Shown: piece by piece, positions 36,492-45,742 of the stretch
Numbering within the stretch: position 1 is the stretch's first letter
Layout: each line of letters begins with the position of its first letter
NCBI GenBank assembly: GCA_018402455.1
Contig: JAGYIG010000014.1
Location: 1 to 64,000 of the forward strand
Direction of reading: 5' to 3'
DNA from: Opitutaceae bacterium
GTDB taxonomy: Bacteria > Verrucomicrobiota > Verrucomicrobiia > Opitutales > Opitutaceae
DNA length: 64,000 bases
Notes under the pieces: model-generated
Told to the model about the DNA's origin: nothing
Databases searched by the model: none
What the model saw: only the letters and a program-made list of their open reading frames with translations
Program-made: the position numbers and the translations under genes

Positions 36492-36980
36492 TCAGATCTC
36501 CACGATGTAAAATACTACGGAGCCTGCGCCCCCTACGATGATGTTACCGGTCCCGATGTTCCCATCGTCGATCCACTCGTCAATGAGTTGCATTTCTTCC
36601 AGCGAGAGGGTCGCGCCCGTGATCTGCAGGGCCCCAATCTCGTATCGGCCGCGTTGGGCGTCCGCACTCGGGATATTCAGCCAGCGGTAATTCCCCCCCA
36701 AGGAGGTCGTCTTGGTCCAATCATTGAGGTCGATATATTCCTCCATCCCGGGAGGAATGATCCCCGGACCCGACGAAGGCGGAAAGGAACCCGCTTCCTG
36801 CGCATACCGCTGAAATGCCTCGGAGAATAAACGGGCGTCCGAGGTAAAGGTAGCGGAAAGGGCTCGGAGTTTGATCCGTTTAAAAACGGGGACCGACAAC
36901 ATGGCCAGAAACCCGATCAGGGTCACGACGATCATGATTTCAACGAGGGTGAATCCCTTCTTTTTTCGGCGGGTCGGCAT
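36492..36980 (-). CDS. Type II secretion/type IV pilus pseudopilin
   Basis: A 162-residue protein with a clear prepilin signal: a short positive leader (MPTRRKKKG), processing between G9 and F10, FTLVE with E14 at position +5, then a hydrophobic helix to about residue 30. The rest would form the periplasmic headgroup, with a tail rich in Gly and hydrophobic residues. It would be cleaved and N-methylated by a prepilin peptidase. No other secretion genes are visible here, so its partners are elsewhere. Confidence 0.88.
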   Translation of the reverse strand: MPTRRKKKGFTLVEIMIVVTLIGFLAMLSVPVFKRIKLRALSATFTSDARLFSEAFQRYAQEAGSFPPSSGPGIIPPGMEEYIDLNDWTKTTSLGGNYRWLNIPSADAQRGRYEIGALQITGATLSLEEMQLIDEWIDDGNIGTGNIIVGGAGSVVFYIVEI

Positions 36981-37089
36981 TTTCGGTCATCATTCTCCGA
37001 ACCTCTTTCACCCGAATCAACCCCATAGTCCTACGTAGTATTCGCATTTCGACGTTGCGTGGACTTGAAGATGCGAGAGTTTTCGGATC

Positions 37090-38400
37090 ATGGCTGAACC
37101 GGACGTCCTGCCCCCCCTTCCCTCATCCGTATTGGTCGTCGGCTCCGGCGGTCGCGAACACGCTCTGGTCAAGGCCATCGCCCAATCTCCACGCGCCCCG
37201 CGCTTGCTGGCCGCCCCGGGAAACCCGGGTATGGCCATGGAAGGTGCGCTCTGCCGGGCGGTGGCAGCCGACGACATCACCGGACTGGTCGAGCTGGCCC
37301 GCGAGGAACAGATCGAATTCGTGGTCGTCGGGCCGGAAGTCCCGTTGGCGCTCGGGTTGGTGGATCAATTGGCCCAAGCCGGGATCCCGGCGTTCGGACC
37401 CAAAGCGGACGGCGGTGAGCTCGAGGCATCCAAAATTCGCACAAAGCGGCTGCTGCAGAAATACGGTATCCCCACCGCCCCGGCCGCGGAGTTTGACGAA
37501 GTTGCGCCGGCGTTGGCCTACCTGCGAGAGCGGGGCGCCCCCATCGTCATCAAGGCCGACGGGCTGGCGGCCGGCAAAGGGGTGATCGTGGCCGGAGACC
37601 TGGGCGAGGCCGAAACCGCGGTGCGGGACATGTTGGAAGGCAATAAATTCGGCGCCTCCGGTTCCCGCGTGTTGATCGAGGACTGCCTGACCGGCGACGA
37701 AACCTCCCTGCTCGTCATCGTCTCGGGACGCGACTATCTGATCCTGCCCACGTCCCAGGACCACAAGCGCATCGGCGAGGGCGACACCGGCCCCAACACC
37801 GGGGGCATGGGCACCTACTCGCCGGCGGACATCGTCACCCCTGAGCTTTGGCACCAAATCGAACAGGAGATCGTGCGGCCTTCGGTCGAAGGCATCGCCG
37901 ATGAAGGCATCGACTTTCGCGGCACCCTCTTCATCGGCATCATGCTGACCGCGGAAGGCCCGTCTGTGCTGGAATACAATACCCGCTTGGGGGATCCGGA
38001 AACGCAAGTGGTGCTCCCCCGGCTGGGCTGCGACGTCCTCGAACTGCTCTGGCGCGCCACCCACGGGTGCTTGCGCGGATTTGACCTGCAAGTCTCGACG
38101 CGATCCGCCCTCTGCGTGGTCATCGCGTCAGCGGGATACCCCGGAGCCTACGCCCAAGGCGATGTCATCGGCCTGCCTGAACCGCTCCCGGCCAACGTTG
38201 CCGTGATCCACGCGGGCACCCGCTGCGATGATCAGGGACGCCTCGTGACCGCGGGCGGTCGCGTGCTCGGGGTGACCGCCCTAGCCGACAGCCTGCAGGA
38301 AGCGGCCGATGCCGCCTATGCCACCTGCGAGCGGATCGAATGCGTCGCCAAAACCTACCGCCGCGACATCGGCGCCCGCCAATTGCGGCCGGCCCGCTGA
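37090..38400 (+). CDS. purD: Phosphoribosylamine-glycine ligase
   Basis: Second step of purine synthesis (phosphoribosylamine + glycine + ATP to GAR). The 436-residue protein shows VLVVGSGGREHAL, GPEVPLALG, the ATP-grasp segment IKADGLAAGKGV, SQDHKRIGEGDTGPNTGGMG and NTRLGDPETQ, all diagnostic for PurD. The N-terminal 12 residues are an extension before the first strand. It is preceded by a divergent pseudopilin gene and followed by a phosphatase gene on the same strand. Confidence 0.97.
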   Translation: MAEPDVLPPLPSSVLVVGSGGREHALVKAIAQSPRAPRLLAAPGNPGMAMEGALCRAVAADDITGLVELAREEQIEFVVVGPEVPLALGLVDQLAQAGIPAFGPKADGGELEASKIRTKRLLQKYGIPTAPAAEFDEVAPALAYLRERGAPIVIKADGLAAGKGVIVAGDLGEAETAVRDMLEGNKFGASGSRVLIEDCLTGDETSLLVIVSGRDYLILPTSQDHKRIGEGDTGPNTGGMGTYSPADIVTPELWHQIEQEIVRPSVEGIADEGIDFRGTLFIGIMLTAEGPSVLEYNTRLGDPETQVVLPRLGCDVLELLWRATHGCLRGFDLQVSTRSALCVVIASAGYPGAYAQGDVIGLPEPLPANVAVIHAGTRCDDQGRLVTAGGRVLGVTALADSLQEAADAAYATCERIECVAKTYRRDIGARQLRPAR

Positions 38401-38452
38401 CCGCACGAGACGGTGGTTTGCTATTTTTGACAATCTCCCCTAACCCTGCGTG

Positions 38453-38932
38453 ATGGATCAATCCGACCTCATCGTCGTCGTCTGCACCGGTAACATCTGC
38501 CGTTCACCGATGGCGGAGGGGTTGCTGGCTCACGCGCTCGCCGCGGAGGAGCCCCCGCTTAAAAATCTCCAAGTGGTTTCGGCCGGAGTGGCCGCCGGAC
38601 ACGGCCATCCCGCCTCCGCCAATTCGGTGACCGCCATGAAAAAGGTGGGGTTGGATATTTCCGGCCACTCCAGTCAAGCGCTGACGCCGGAACTGGTCGA
38701 ACGGGCGCGGGCGGTCTTTGTGATGACGGAAACCCACCGCGCGGTCATCCAAGCGAGCTTGGAGCCCATGCCCCGCAACATCTTCCTCTGGCGCGAGTTT
38801 ATGCCCCGGGAGGCCGACAAGGAGATCGCCGATCCCTACGGCGGTCCCCTGCCTCTTTACGAAGGCTGTCGGGACGAAATCGTGGAGGCGATCCCCTCCC
38901 TTCTCGCGTTCCTGCGCAAAGAAATCAGCTGA
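38453..38932 (+). CDS. Low-molecular-weight protein tyrosine phosphatase
   Basis: A 159-residue cysteine phosphatase. The P-loop CTGNICRS lies near the N-terminus and the general-acid aspartate is in ADPYGG near residue 125. Such enzymes dephosphorylate BY-kinases of exopolysaccharide loci in many bacteria; a BY-kinase lies at 60949, so this is a possible partner, although it sits with purD and glyA. Some relatives are arsenate reductases. ATG 38453 is preferred over the adjacent GTG at 38450. Confidence 0.9.
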   Translation: MDQSDLIVVVCTGNICRSPMAEGLLAHALAAEEPPLKNLQVVSAGVAAGHGHPASANSVTAMKKVGLDISGHSSQALTPELVERARAVFVMTETHRAVIQASLEPMPRNIFLWREFMPREADKEIADPYGGPLPLYEGCRDEIVEAIPSLLAFLRKEIS

Positions 38933-38992
38933 AGCCGCATTTTCGGTTTGGGATTTTGTGCTAACCTTTCTGCTATTCATCCTTTCCCTACC

Positions 38993-40252
38993 ATGTTGAC
39001 CGCTACGCCGCTCGCCTCCCTTGATCCCGAAATCGCCGCCATCATCGCGGCCGAAGGCTCCCGCCAATCCAACCATATTGAGTTGATCGCATCGGAGAAC
39101 TTCACCTACCCGGCCGTGATGGAGGCCCAGGGCAGTGTGTTGACCAATAAATACGCCGAGGGCTATCCGGCGAAACGGTGGTATGGCGGCTGCCAAGAGG
39201 TGGACAAGATCGAGGTCATCGCCATCGAAAGGGCCAAACAGCTTTTCGGAGCGGAGCACGCCAACGTGCAGCCGCACTCCGGCTCACAGGCCAATTTTGC
39301 GGTTTACACCGCCGTCCTCCAGCCCGGCGACAAGGTGCTCGGCATGAACCTCGCCCACGGTGGACACCTCACCCACGGCAATCCGGCGAATTTCTCCGGC
39401 AAGCTCTACAACTTCGTGCAATACGGCGTGAACGAGGAAACCGGTTACATCGACTACGATGAACTGGCGGCGATCGCAGAGCGGGAGAAACCCAAGATGA
39501 TCACAGTCGGGGCCTCCGCCTACTCCCGCATCATTGATTTTGCCCGCATGGGCAAAATCGCCCGCTCCGTCGGGGCTTACCTTTTCGCGGACATTGCTCA
39601 CATTGCAGGGCTGGTGGCCGGCGGCGTGCACCCCTCTCCCGTGCCCCACGCCGATTTTGTGACGACCACCACCCACAAAACCCTGCGCGGGCCGCGCGGG
39701 GGGTTGATTCTCTGCAAGGCGGAGCACGCTAAAGCCATCAACTCCGCCATGTTCCCCGGCGGGCAAGGCGGCCCGCTCATGCACGTGATCGCGGCCAAAG
39801 CCGTTTGTTTTGCCGAAGCAATCAAACCCTCCTTCAAGGAGTACGCCGCCAAGGTGGTCGAAAACTCGCAGGCCTTGGCTCAGTCCTTCCTCCGACGGGG
39901 ATACAAAGTCGTATCCGGGGGCAGCGAAAATCACCTCTTTCTAATTGATCTGCGCGCCAACTTGCCGGACCTGACCGCCAAGAAGGCCCAGGAGACTCTC
40001 GATCTCGCCCACATCACCTGCAATAAAAACACCGTTCCCTTCGAAAGCCGTTCCCCTTTCCAAGCCTCCGGTATTCGCCTCGGCACGCCTGCCATCACCA
40101 GCCGCGGCTTCACCGCGTCGGAGATGGACGAAATCGCCGATTGCATCGACGCGGTCCTCCATGCGATCGATACCGACGCCCTCGAATCCGTGTTGGCGGA
40201 GGTGCGCACCCGGGTGGCCAAGCTCACCAAACAGCACCCGCTGCCCTATTGA
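38993..40252 (+). CDS. glyA: Serine hydroxymethyltransferase
   Basis: Interconverts serine and glycine with tetrahydrofolate, supplying one-carbon units. The 419-residue protein has [60 protein letters not shown] and the PLP lysine in [16 protein letters not shown] 38993 is the start; the 15 in-frame residues before it are not typical. Its position after purD fits glycine and folate use in purine synthesis. Confidence 0.98.
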   Translation: MLTATPLASLDPEIAAIIAAEGSRQSNHIELIASENFTYPAVMEAQGSVLTNKYAEGYPAKRWYGGCQEVDKIEVIAIERAKQLFGAEHANVQPHSGSQANFAVYTAVLQPGDKVLGMNLAHGGHLTHGNPANFSGKLYNFVQYGVNEETGYIDYDELAAIAEREKPKMITVGASAYSRIIDFARMGKIARSVGAYLFADIAHIAGLVAGGVHPSPVPHADFVTTTTHKTLRGPRGGLILCKAEHAKAINSAMFPGGQGGPLMHVIAAKAVCFAEAIKPSFKEYAAKVVENSQALAQSFLRRGYKVVSGGSENHLFLIDLRANLPDLTAKKAQETLDLAHITCNKNTVPFESRSPFQASGIRLGTPAITSRGFTASEMDEIADCIDAVLHAIDTDALESVLAEVRTRVAKLTKQHPLPY

Positions 40253-40303
40253 ACCTTTGTCGCGTCCCGGTGGCCGCGCCGCCTGAGATCGTGCCCCGGA
40301 ATC

Positions 40304-40927
40304 ATGAGTGACCGACTCGACTCTTTGCATCGCCGCCCTTGGCCGATGAAGTGGATTGTGTTGGGGATAGTGGCCTGCATCGTTCCCTACACTTGGCTGA
40401 CCCTGGCCTACCGCAAAGACGGGCCCGCCCATCAGCCCTATCAGGACAACAAGGATCGGGCCCAAGTCCTGCGACTGTTGGACAGCGGCTTCTACCGGAT
40501 CGAACTCAGTCTCGCGATTCTGGGCGCCTCCGCCCCGCCTCTTCCCGCCGCTGCCGAGACGGAGAAACTGCCGGGCGGTCTGCCTCCCCTGTTGCGCGAC
40601 GTTCTGATCGATCCCCCACCGATCCCCGCCCAAATCCCCTTCGTCGTGGCGCCGTCCTCCCTCCTCGCCGGGGCGCCCTACGCCTTCAGCTTTGCCTGCG
40701 CGCAGCCCGACAACGACGAACATGCCGTCACCGCCACCCTCTACCGTCGGGGATCCGAATTGGTCGTGCTCGTCGGCTACGACGCCACTCCGGGGTCATT
40801 GCAGACGCGAAAACTTGAGGCCTTTGCCCACGTGGAAATGCCTTCGCACACCCTCGAACCTGGCCTTTATCAAATGACCCTGTTGGGCGCCCGGGAGTCC
40901 CGACGCTGGAAAATCGAGGTCCTCTGA
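40304..40927 (+). CDS. Hypothetical single-span envelope protein
   Basis: A 207-residue protein with one N-terminal membrane span near residues 16-36 after a positive start, so probably a signal anchor with a periplasmic body. The body has a Pro-rich segment near 75-120 and a strand-rich C-terminal half that may be a small beta-sandwich. No family recognised. It lies between glyA and argA on the same strand, with no functional hint. Confidence 0.6.
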   Translation: MSDRLDSLHRRPWPMKWIVLGIVACIVPYTWLTLAYRKDGPAHQPYQDNKDRAQVLRLLDSGFYRIELSLAILGASAPPLPAAAETEKLPGGLPPLLRDVLIDPPPIPAQIPFVVAPSSLLAGAPYAFSFACAQPDNDEHAVTATLYRRGSELVVLVGYDATPGSLQTRKLEAFAHVEMPSHTLEPGLYQMTLLGARESRRWKIEVL

Positions 40928-40998
40928 CCGTTGGGGATAAAACCCGGCAATTGACCATTCCCACCCGTTACCCAACAACGCCCCTCCTTAGCACCACC

Positions 40999-42330
40999 AT
41001 GACTACGAGTTCCGACCGCAACTCGGCGAGCGCCCTGATCGTTCGCGAGCCGCAACTAAAACCCACCGACCTACGGGGCATCCTGAAGTATATTCCGCGG
41101 TTTCGGAACCAGATCTTCGTCATCGCCGTCGATGGGGCGATCATCGCCGACGATAACTTCACCAACCTCCTCGTCGACATCGCCGTCCTGCGCAGCCTGA
41201 TGATCAAGGTGGTGCTCGTTCACGGGATCTCAACCCAGCTCGAGGAACTGTCCGCCGCGCGCGGCTTGACCATTTCCAATGCCGACGGCACCGGCATCAC
41301 CAACGCCGCCACCCTCGATCTGGCGGTGCGGGCCTCGTCCCGGGTGTCCCATTTGATTCTGGAAGGCCTCACTCAAACCGATCTGAAGTGCGCCATCACC
41401 AATGCCGTGCGCTCCCTGCCGGTTGGGGTGATCAAGGGCGAGGATCGCCAATTCACCGGAAAAGTGGATCGAGTCGATCGCGAGACCCTCCAGCACCTGT
41501 TCGCCGCCGACATTGTGCCCATCATCCAGCCGATTGGCTTCGGTCCTGACGGCGGCACCCTACGCATCAACTCCGACCTGCTCGCCATCGAAGTGGCCAA
41601 ATCCCTCAACGCCACGAAGGTCATTTACCTCAGCCCGCGCAGCGGCTTGTTGATCGACGGGGTCTTGCAACGGGACATTTCCGTCGAACGACTGGCCGAC
41701 CTCCTCAAATCGCGCCCCGAGGCCATCGCCCCGGCGGAGCTCTCCAAGGCGCAACACGCCATCCGGGCAATTCAACACGGCGTGCCCCGCGTCCACCTGG
41801 TCGATGGCCGGATCTACGATGGTCTGTTGAATGAGATCTTCTCCAGCGAGGGCGTCGGATCGCTGATTTATGGCAACGACTACCAACAAATCCGACCCGC
41901 CTTGCGTTCGGATGCCCGCTTCATCCACAGCCTGATGCGGAGTGCGGTGGAGCGCGAGGAACTCCTGCACCGGGACCTCGAAGGGATCGAACAAAACATT
42001 AATGACTTTTTCGTTTTTGAAATCGATGAGAACATCGTCGCCTGTATCACCCTGCAGTTCCATGGCGACCTCGCCGAAGTGGGCTCCCTCTGCGTCATGC
42101 CCTTCCACCACAAGCGGGGCATCGGCCGGAAAATGGTGGAATATGCGGCGCTGCGGGCCAAGGAGGCGGGCACGGAAAAAATCTTCGCCCTGTCCACCCA
42201 AAGCACCTCCTTCTTCACCTCCGCCTGTGGCTTCAGCCTGGAGGACGAAGCGATCCTGCCGGAACCCCGGCGCACCTTCGCCCAGGCCAATGGGCGCAAT
42301 GCCAAGGTGCTGGTCAAAGCCCTCACCTGA
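40999..42330 (+). CDS. argA: N-acetylglutamate synthase
   Basis: First step of arginine synthesis, transferring acetyl from acetyl-CoA to glutamate. The 443-residue protein has an amino-acid-kinase-like domain (about 1-295; LVHGISTQL, then GxxLRINSDLLA) and a C-terminal GNAT domain (about 300-443; AEVGSLCVMPFHHKRGIGRKMVE, the acetyl-CoA loop). This is the classical ArgA layout and length. ATG 40999 is preferred over TTG 40951. The AAK domain usually provides arginine feedback inhibition. It is followed by dtd after nine bases. Confidence 0.93.
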   Translation: MTTSSDRNSASALIVREPQLKPTDLRGILKYIPRFRNQIFVIAVDGAIIADDNFTNLLVDIAVLRSLMIKVVLVHGISTQLEELSAARGLTISNADGTGITNAATLDLAVRASSRVSHLILEGLTQTDLKCAITNAVRSLPVGVIKGEDRQFTGKVDRVDRETLQHLFAADIVPIIQPIGFGPDGGTLRINSDLLAIEVAKSLNATKVIYLSPRSGLLIDGVLQRDISVERLADLLKSRPEAIAPAELSKAQHAIRAIQHGVPRVHLVDGRIYDGLLNEIFSSEGVGSLIYGNDYQQIRPALRSDARFIHSLMRSAVEREELLHRDLEGIEQNINDFFVFEIDENIVACITLQFHGDLAEVGSLCVMPFHHKRGIGRKMVEYAALRAKEAGTEKIFALSTQSTSFFTSACGFSLEDEAILPEPRRTFAQANGRNAKVLVKALT

Positions 42331-42339
42331 GCCACGCCG

Positions 42340-42801
42340 ATGCGGGCCGTCATTCAACGGGTTTCCGCCGCCACCGTCAGGGTGGAGGATCGCATCGTCG
42401 GTGAGATCGGCGGTGGTCTGGTGGTGCTGCTCGGTATCGCCTTCACGGATACGGCGGCCGCGGGGACCTGGCTGGCCACCAAAATTGCCGGGCTGCGCAT
42501 TTTCCCGGATGACCACGGAGTGATGAACCTTTCAGTGCAGGATAGCGGTGGCCAGGTGCTGATCGTGAGCCAGTTCACCCTCCACGCCGACACCCGCAAA
42601 GGCACCCGGCCTTCCTTTCATGCCGCCGCCCCAACCGCGATGGCGGAGCCGCTCTACCATCAATTCGTGGCCGCCCTGCAACAGCAACTGGGCCCCGCCG
42701 CCGTGGCGACCGGGGAGTTTGGCGCCATGATGCAGGTGACCCTGACGAATGACGGCCCGGTCACCTTGATCGTGGATTCACCCGATCCCCCCTCGACTTG
42801 A
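42340..42801 (+). CDS. dtd: D-aminoacyl-tRNA deacylase
   Basis: Removes D-amino acids from mischarged tRNA. The 153-residue protein begins [15 protein letters not shown], contains [16 protein letters not shown] and near its C-terminus NDGPVT, the cross-subunit Gly-Pro motif. Length and order of motifs are those of Dtd. Nine bases separate it from argA, so it is probably in the same transcript. Confidence 0.96.
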   Translation: MRAVIQRVSAATVRVEDRIVGEIGGGLVVLLGIAFTDTAAAGTWLATKIAGLRIFPDDHGVMNLSVQDSGGQVLIVSQFTLHADTRKGTRPSFHAAAPTAMAEPLYHQFVAALQQQLGPAAVATGEFGAMMQVTLTNDGPVTLIVDSPDPPST

Positions 42802-42876
42802 GTCCCCCGGGACCGGAGAGTCTCCCGCGCATCCCTCGAGGCCGTCGCAGGCATCAATCGTCTCCCGAGCGTTACC

Positions 42877-43800
42877 ATGCGCTGTTTTACGCATCCAGAT
42901 TACGTTTTCCCTCTGCCCCCGGAACACCCGTTTCCGATGGACAAGTTTTGGCGCACCGTCGAGTTGTTGCGGGAGGAGCCCGACCTCCGCATCGAGTGGG
43001 CGCAACCCGCTCCCCGGCAGGACCTGCTCCGGGTGCATTCCCGGGCCTACCTGGACCGGATTTTCGAGGGAAACCTCGAGCGTATCGAAGCCATCAAACT
43101 CGGCCTGCCGGCCGGACCGGAACTGCTGGCCCGCTCCGCCTTGGAGGTGGGCGGCACGCTGCAGGCCACCGTGGCGGCCCGACGCGAGGGCCTCGCCGGC
43201 AACCTCGCGGGCGGCACGCATCACGCCTTCGCGGACCGGGGCCTCGGCTATTGTGTGCTGAACGACGTGGCGGTCGCGATCAGGCGGCATCAGGTGGAGC
43301 AGCCGGGCAGTCGAATCTTCGTGGTGGATACGGATGCCCACCAGGGCAACGGCACCCACCACCTTTTTGCCCATGATGAAACCGTTTTCACGTACTCGAT
43401 TCACGGCGGCAAAAACTATCCCGCGGCAAAGGTGCCCGGGAGTTTGGATGTTCCGCTACCCCGGTTTGTGTCCGGCCATGACTATTTGGAGCAGTTGGAA
43501 TCAACCCTGCCCGACGCCTTCCATGATTTTGCCCCCGATCTCTGTTTCTGGATCGCGGGAGCGGACCTGCATCGCGACGACCGCTTCGGCCAAATGCGAC
43601 TCGACGACCGGCATTTCGCCGCCCGCGACGAACTCGTGCTCAAACTGGTGACCGCGCGCCAGACGCCGACCGTCGTGCTTTTTGGCGGGGGCTACAACCG
43701 GGACCGAACCCACACCGCCCGACTGCACGCCGCGACGGTGATCCGTTGCGCTCAGTATTGGAAAAAACACTACGCAGGAGCTACGGCCCCGGCACCGTAA
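42877..43800 (+). CDS. Class IV (HDAC11-like) deacetylase-family protein
   Basis: A 307-residue arginase-fold zinc hydrolase of the histone deacetylase family. Motifs are GGTHHAF (catalytic histidine pair), GLGYCVLNDVAVAI, the metal ligands in DTDAHQGNGTH, GADLHRDDRFG and the C-terminal LFGGGYN. The DxDAHQGNG form matches class IV, HDAC11-like enzymes rather than AcuC (DVHHGDG). HDAC11 removes long-chain acyl groups from lysine, but the bacterial substrate is unknown (small acyl amines or protein lysines). Its end overlaps the convergent SDR by 20 bases. Confidence 0.86.
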   Translation: MRCFTHPDYVFPLPPEHPFPMDKFWRTVELLREEPDLRIEWAQPAPRQDLLRVHSRAYLDRIFEGNLERIEAIKLGLPAGPELLARSALEVGGTLQATVAARREGLAGNLAGGTHHAFADRGLGYCVLNDVAVAIRRHQVEQPGSRIFVVDTDAHQGNGTHHLFAHDETVFTYSIHGGKNYPAAKVPGSLDVPLPRFVSGHDYLEQLESTLPDAFHDFAPDLCFWIAGADLHRDDRFGQMRLDDRHFAARDELVLKLVTARQTPTVVLFGGGYNRDRTHTARLHAATVIRCAQYWKKHYAGATAPAP

Positions 43801-44461
43801 CCGGCTGCCCGTTGTCCTTGCGGCCCAACTGCAAAATGAAAGGGGCCGCGATGGTCACCCACTCCGCGGGCGACGGAAACTGTCGGGCCTCGTCGCCCCA
43901 GGCCTGCTGGAGCATGGCGGTGGCGATGATGCCGGGATTCAGCGGCACGCAGGCCAGCGGATCCGGCAGCTCCGCGGCCAGCGCTTGCGACAGGCCCTCG
44001 ACGGCAAACTTGGAGGCGCAATACGGGGCGACCTGCGGGGAGGTGGTCCGCCCCCAGCCCGAGGAGAGGTTGACGATCACGCCGGTGCCCCGCTTGACCA
44101 TCGCCGGTCCAAACGCCCGGATCACGTTGAAGACACCCTTCACGTTCACGTCGATGAGCTGGTGAAATTCCTTGGTGGGCACTTCCCACAGATTTCGCGG
44201 CTGGTTCATGATGGCGGCGTTGTTGATGATGAGGTCGGGAATGCCATGCGACGCGTCCACCGTCTCAAACCAAACGTCAACCTTGTTGGCCTGGGCGACG
44301 TCAACGATGTCAAAACGATGGCTTTCATCACAGCCAAACCGCAGGTCGAGAATGCTCTCCGGGTCCCGACCACAGCCGATCACCTGATGGCCCCCGGCCA
44401 TGTAGGTCTCAGCCAGCACCCGACCCAACCCCTTGGAGACTCCCGTAATCAAAATTTTCAT
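43781..44461 (-). CDS. Short-chain dehydrogenase/reductase
   Basis: A 226-residue classical SDR. The nucleotide motif TGVSKGLG is at the N-terminus. NNAAIMNQ, SSGWGR (serine) and YCASK (Tyr-x3-Lys) mark the catalytic site. NPGIIATAM follows, as in carbonyl reductases. The substrate cannot be assigned. It is convergent with the deacetylase gene, overlapping by 20 bases, and stands alone upstream. Confidence 0.83.
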   Translation of the reverse strand: MKILITGVSKGLGRVLAETYMAGGHQVIGCGRDPESILDLRFGCDESHRFDIVDVAQANKVDVWFETVDASHGIPDLIINNAAIMNQPRNLWEVPTKEFHQLIDVNVKGVFNVIRAFGPAMVKRGTGVIVNLSSGWGRTTSPQVAPYCASKFAVEGLSQALAAELPDPLACVPLNPGIIATAMLQQAWGDEARQFPSPAEWVTIAAPFILQLGRKDNGQPVTVPGP

Positions 44462-44576
44462 GCAGCTTCCTAATCACGGTTGCCTTAAAACTCCGAGCGT
44501 AAAGCGACCGGAGCGCACTAGGGTCGAGCCTCGGCGAAAGATGCCCCCCGGCCCTGCTCTGCCGTTCCCTCGCAGA

Positions 44577-44975
44577 TTAGCGACTTTGCAGGCTGAACTT
44601 GTTGAGCCCGGTCTTGCGGCAGGCATCCATCAGAAAGGCCACGGTCTTGAGCGGGGTGGCTTCGTCCGCCGCGATGAGCACCGGGATGTCCCGATCAATC
44701 TCCTTCACCCGCAGGAGCAGGCCTTCGATTTCCTCCTCGGTCACCACCTGGCCATTGAAGGAGATCACCCCGGTATTATCCACCCCGATGGTGACGGTGC
44801 CCTTGAATTCATTTTTACCCGCGGTTTCTACTTTCGGCAGCGTGATGTTGAGGGTCGAGGCCGACCGGAATTGCATCGTGACGAAGGCAAAAAAGATCAA
44901 CATCACCAGCACATCGATGAGGGGCAGCAGGTTCATCTCCGGGCGTTTCCGCCGCCGCTGGTAAAGCCCGCTCAT
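44577..44975 (-). CDS. exbD: ExbD/TolR-family biopolymer transport protein
   Basis: A 132-residue inner-membrane protein with a basic N-terminus (YQRRRKRPEMNLLPLIDVLVM), one membrane span near residues 17-37 holding the proton-path aspartate (D21), and a periplasmic domain. With ExbB it would form a proton-driven motor for TonB or a Tol system. No TonB or TolA gene is visible nearby. The start at 44975 overlaps the stop of exbB by four bases. Confidence 0.88.
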   Translation of the reverse strand: MSGLYQRRRKRPEMNLLPLIDVLVMLIFFAFVTMQFRSASTLNITLPKVETAGKNEFKGTVTIGVDNTGVISFNGQVVTEEEIEGLLLRVKEIDRDIPVLIAADEATPLKTVAFLMDACRKTGLNKFSLQSR

Positions 44976-45565
44976 GCGCCCGATTCGTTTTCGGACGTTT
45001 CGGTGCGACCAAGGACGCGCTCCAGAATCACGTCCAGCTGAGCCGCATAATTTTCCACCCGGCGTTGCAGATAACCGCCGCCCACCAAGGCCGGAATCGC
45101 GATGGTCAACCCCAGCAGGGTGGCCGACAGGGCGAGTGCCACCCCACTGGTGAACGCCACCGGATCCGGCAACCCCGTCTCCCCCGAGATGGAGGAAAAA
45201 ACGCGTAGGAGGGACCAAACGGTTCCGGTGAGCCCAATCAGCGGGGCAGCGGCATAGATGATATCCAGGTAGGGAATGCCGCGCTCCATGCGATTAACCT
45301 CCAGGCGGGCAAACGCTTTCACCGCATCCTCGTCGCCGGGGTGCCGTTCCGAGAACTCGATGATGCGCGCCAGCACCGACTCCTGCCCCCCGGTGATCGG
45401 TCGGCCATCGACCACTGCTTCCACCAGATCCGGCGGCATGATGGCGTCGCGGCGCAGCGCGTAGGATCGTTCGCACAGAATAAAGACCATCACCAAGGAG
45501 CAGAGCCCGAGGGGATAAATCAAAATATCCGCACCGGAAATGATGTCGATTACAGCGAGATACAT
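44972..45565 (-). CDS. exbB: ExbB/TolQ/MotA-family proton channel protein
   Basis: A 197-residue inner-membrane protein. A hydrophobic segment near residues 13-31 is followed by a cytoplasmic loop. Two more spans lie near 103-125 and 140-165; the family motif AAPLIGLTGTVWSLL precedes the second and TLLGLTIAIPAL the third. It forms the stator or channel with the coupled ExbD. The whole pair is close to the usual size of a stripped-down Exb system. Regulation is not visible. Confidence 0.87.
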   Translation of the reverse strand: MYLAVIDIISGADILIYPLGLCSLVMVFILCERSYALRRDAIMPPDLVEAVVDGRPITGGQESVLARIIEFSERHPGDEDAVKAFARLEVNRMERGIPYLDIIYAAAPLIGLTGTVWSLLRVFSSISGETGLPDPVAFTSGVALALSATLLGLTIAIPALVGGGYLQRRVENYAAQLDVILERVLGRTETSENESGA

Positions 45566-45686
45566 GAGGGACAGGACCTTGAGACGCTGAAAGCGCGAAA
45601 AGGTTCATGAAGGTTTTCCATGCCCTTGCCAGCGTCAAGCGATCCAACTGATCACCGATCAAATAGGCGGGCGGCGACGGGACGCC

Positions 45687-45715
45687 AAAAAAAACCGGCA
45701 CCACAGGGGTGCCGG
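45687..45715 (-). terminator. Intrinsic terminator downstream of ahcY
   Basis: On the minus strand a perfect eight-base stem (CCGGCACC / GGTGCCGG, loop of five) is followed by eight T residues, and the ahcY stop lies 28 bases upstream at 45743. This is a textbook Rho-independent terminator and ends the metK-ahcY transcript before exbB. Confidence 0.9.
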
Positions 45716-45742
45716 CGAAAAGGGGATCGGAGCGACCGGAAG

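Noticed and set aside
40951-40998. Longer argA start at TTG 40951
   Set aside because: The 16 extra residues are Pro/Thr-rich and not typical; ATG 40999 gives the expected length.
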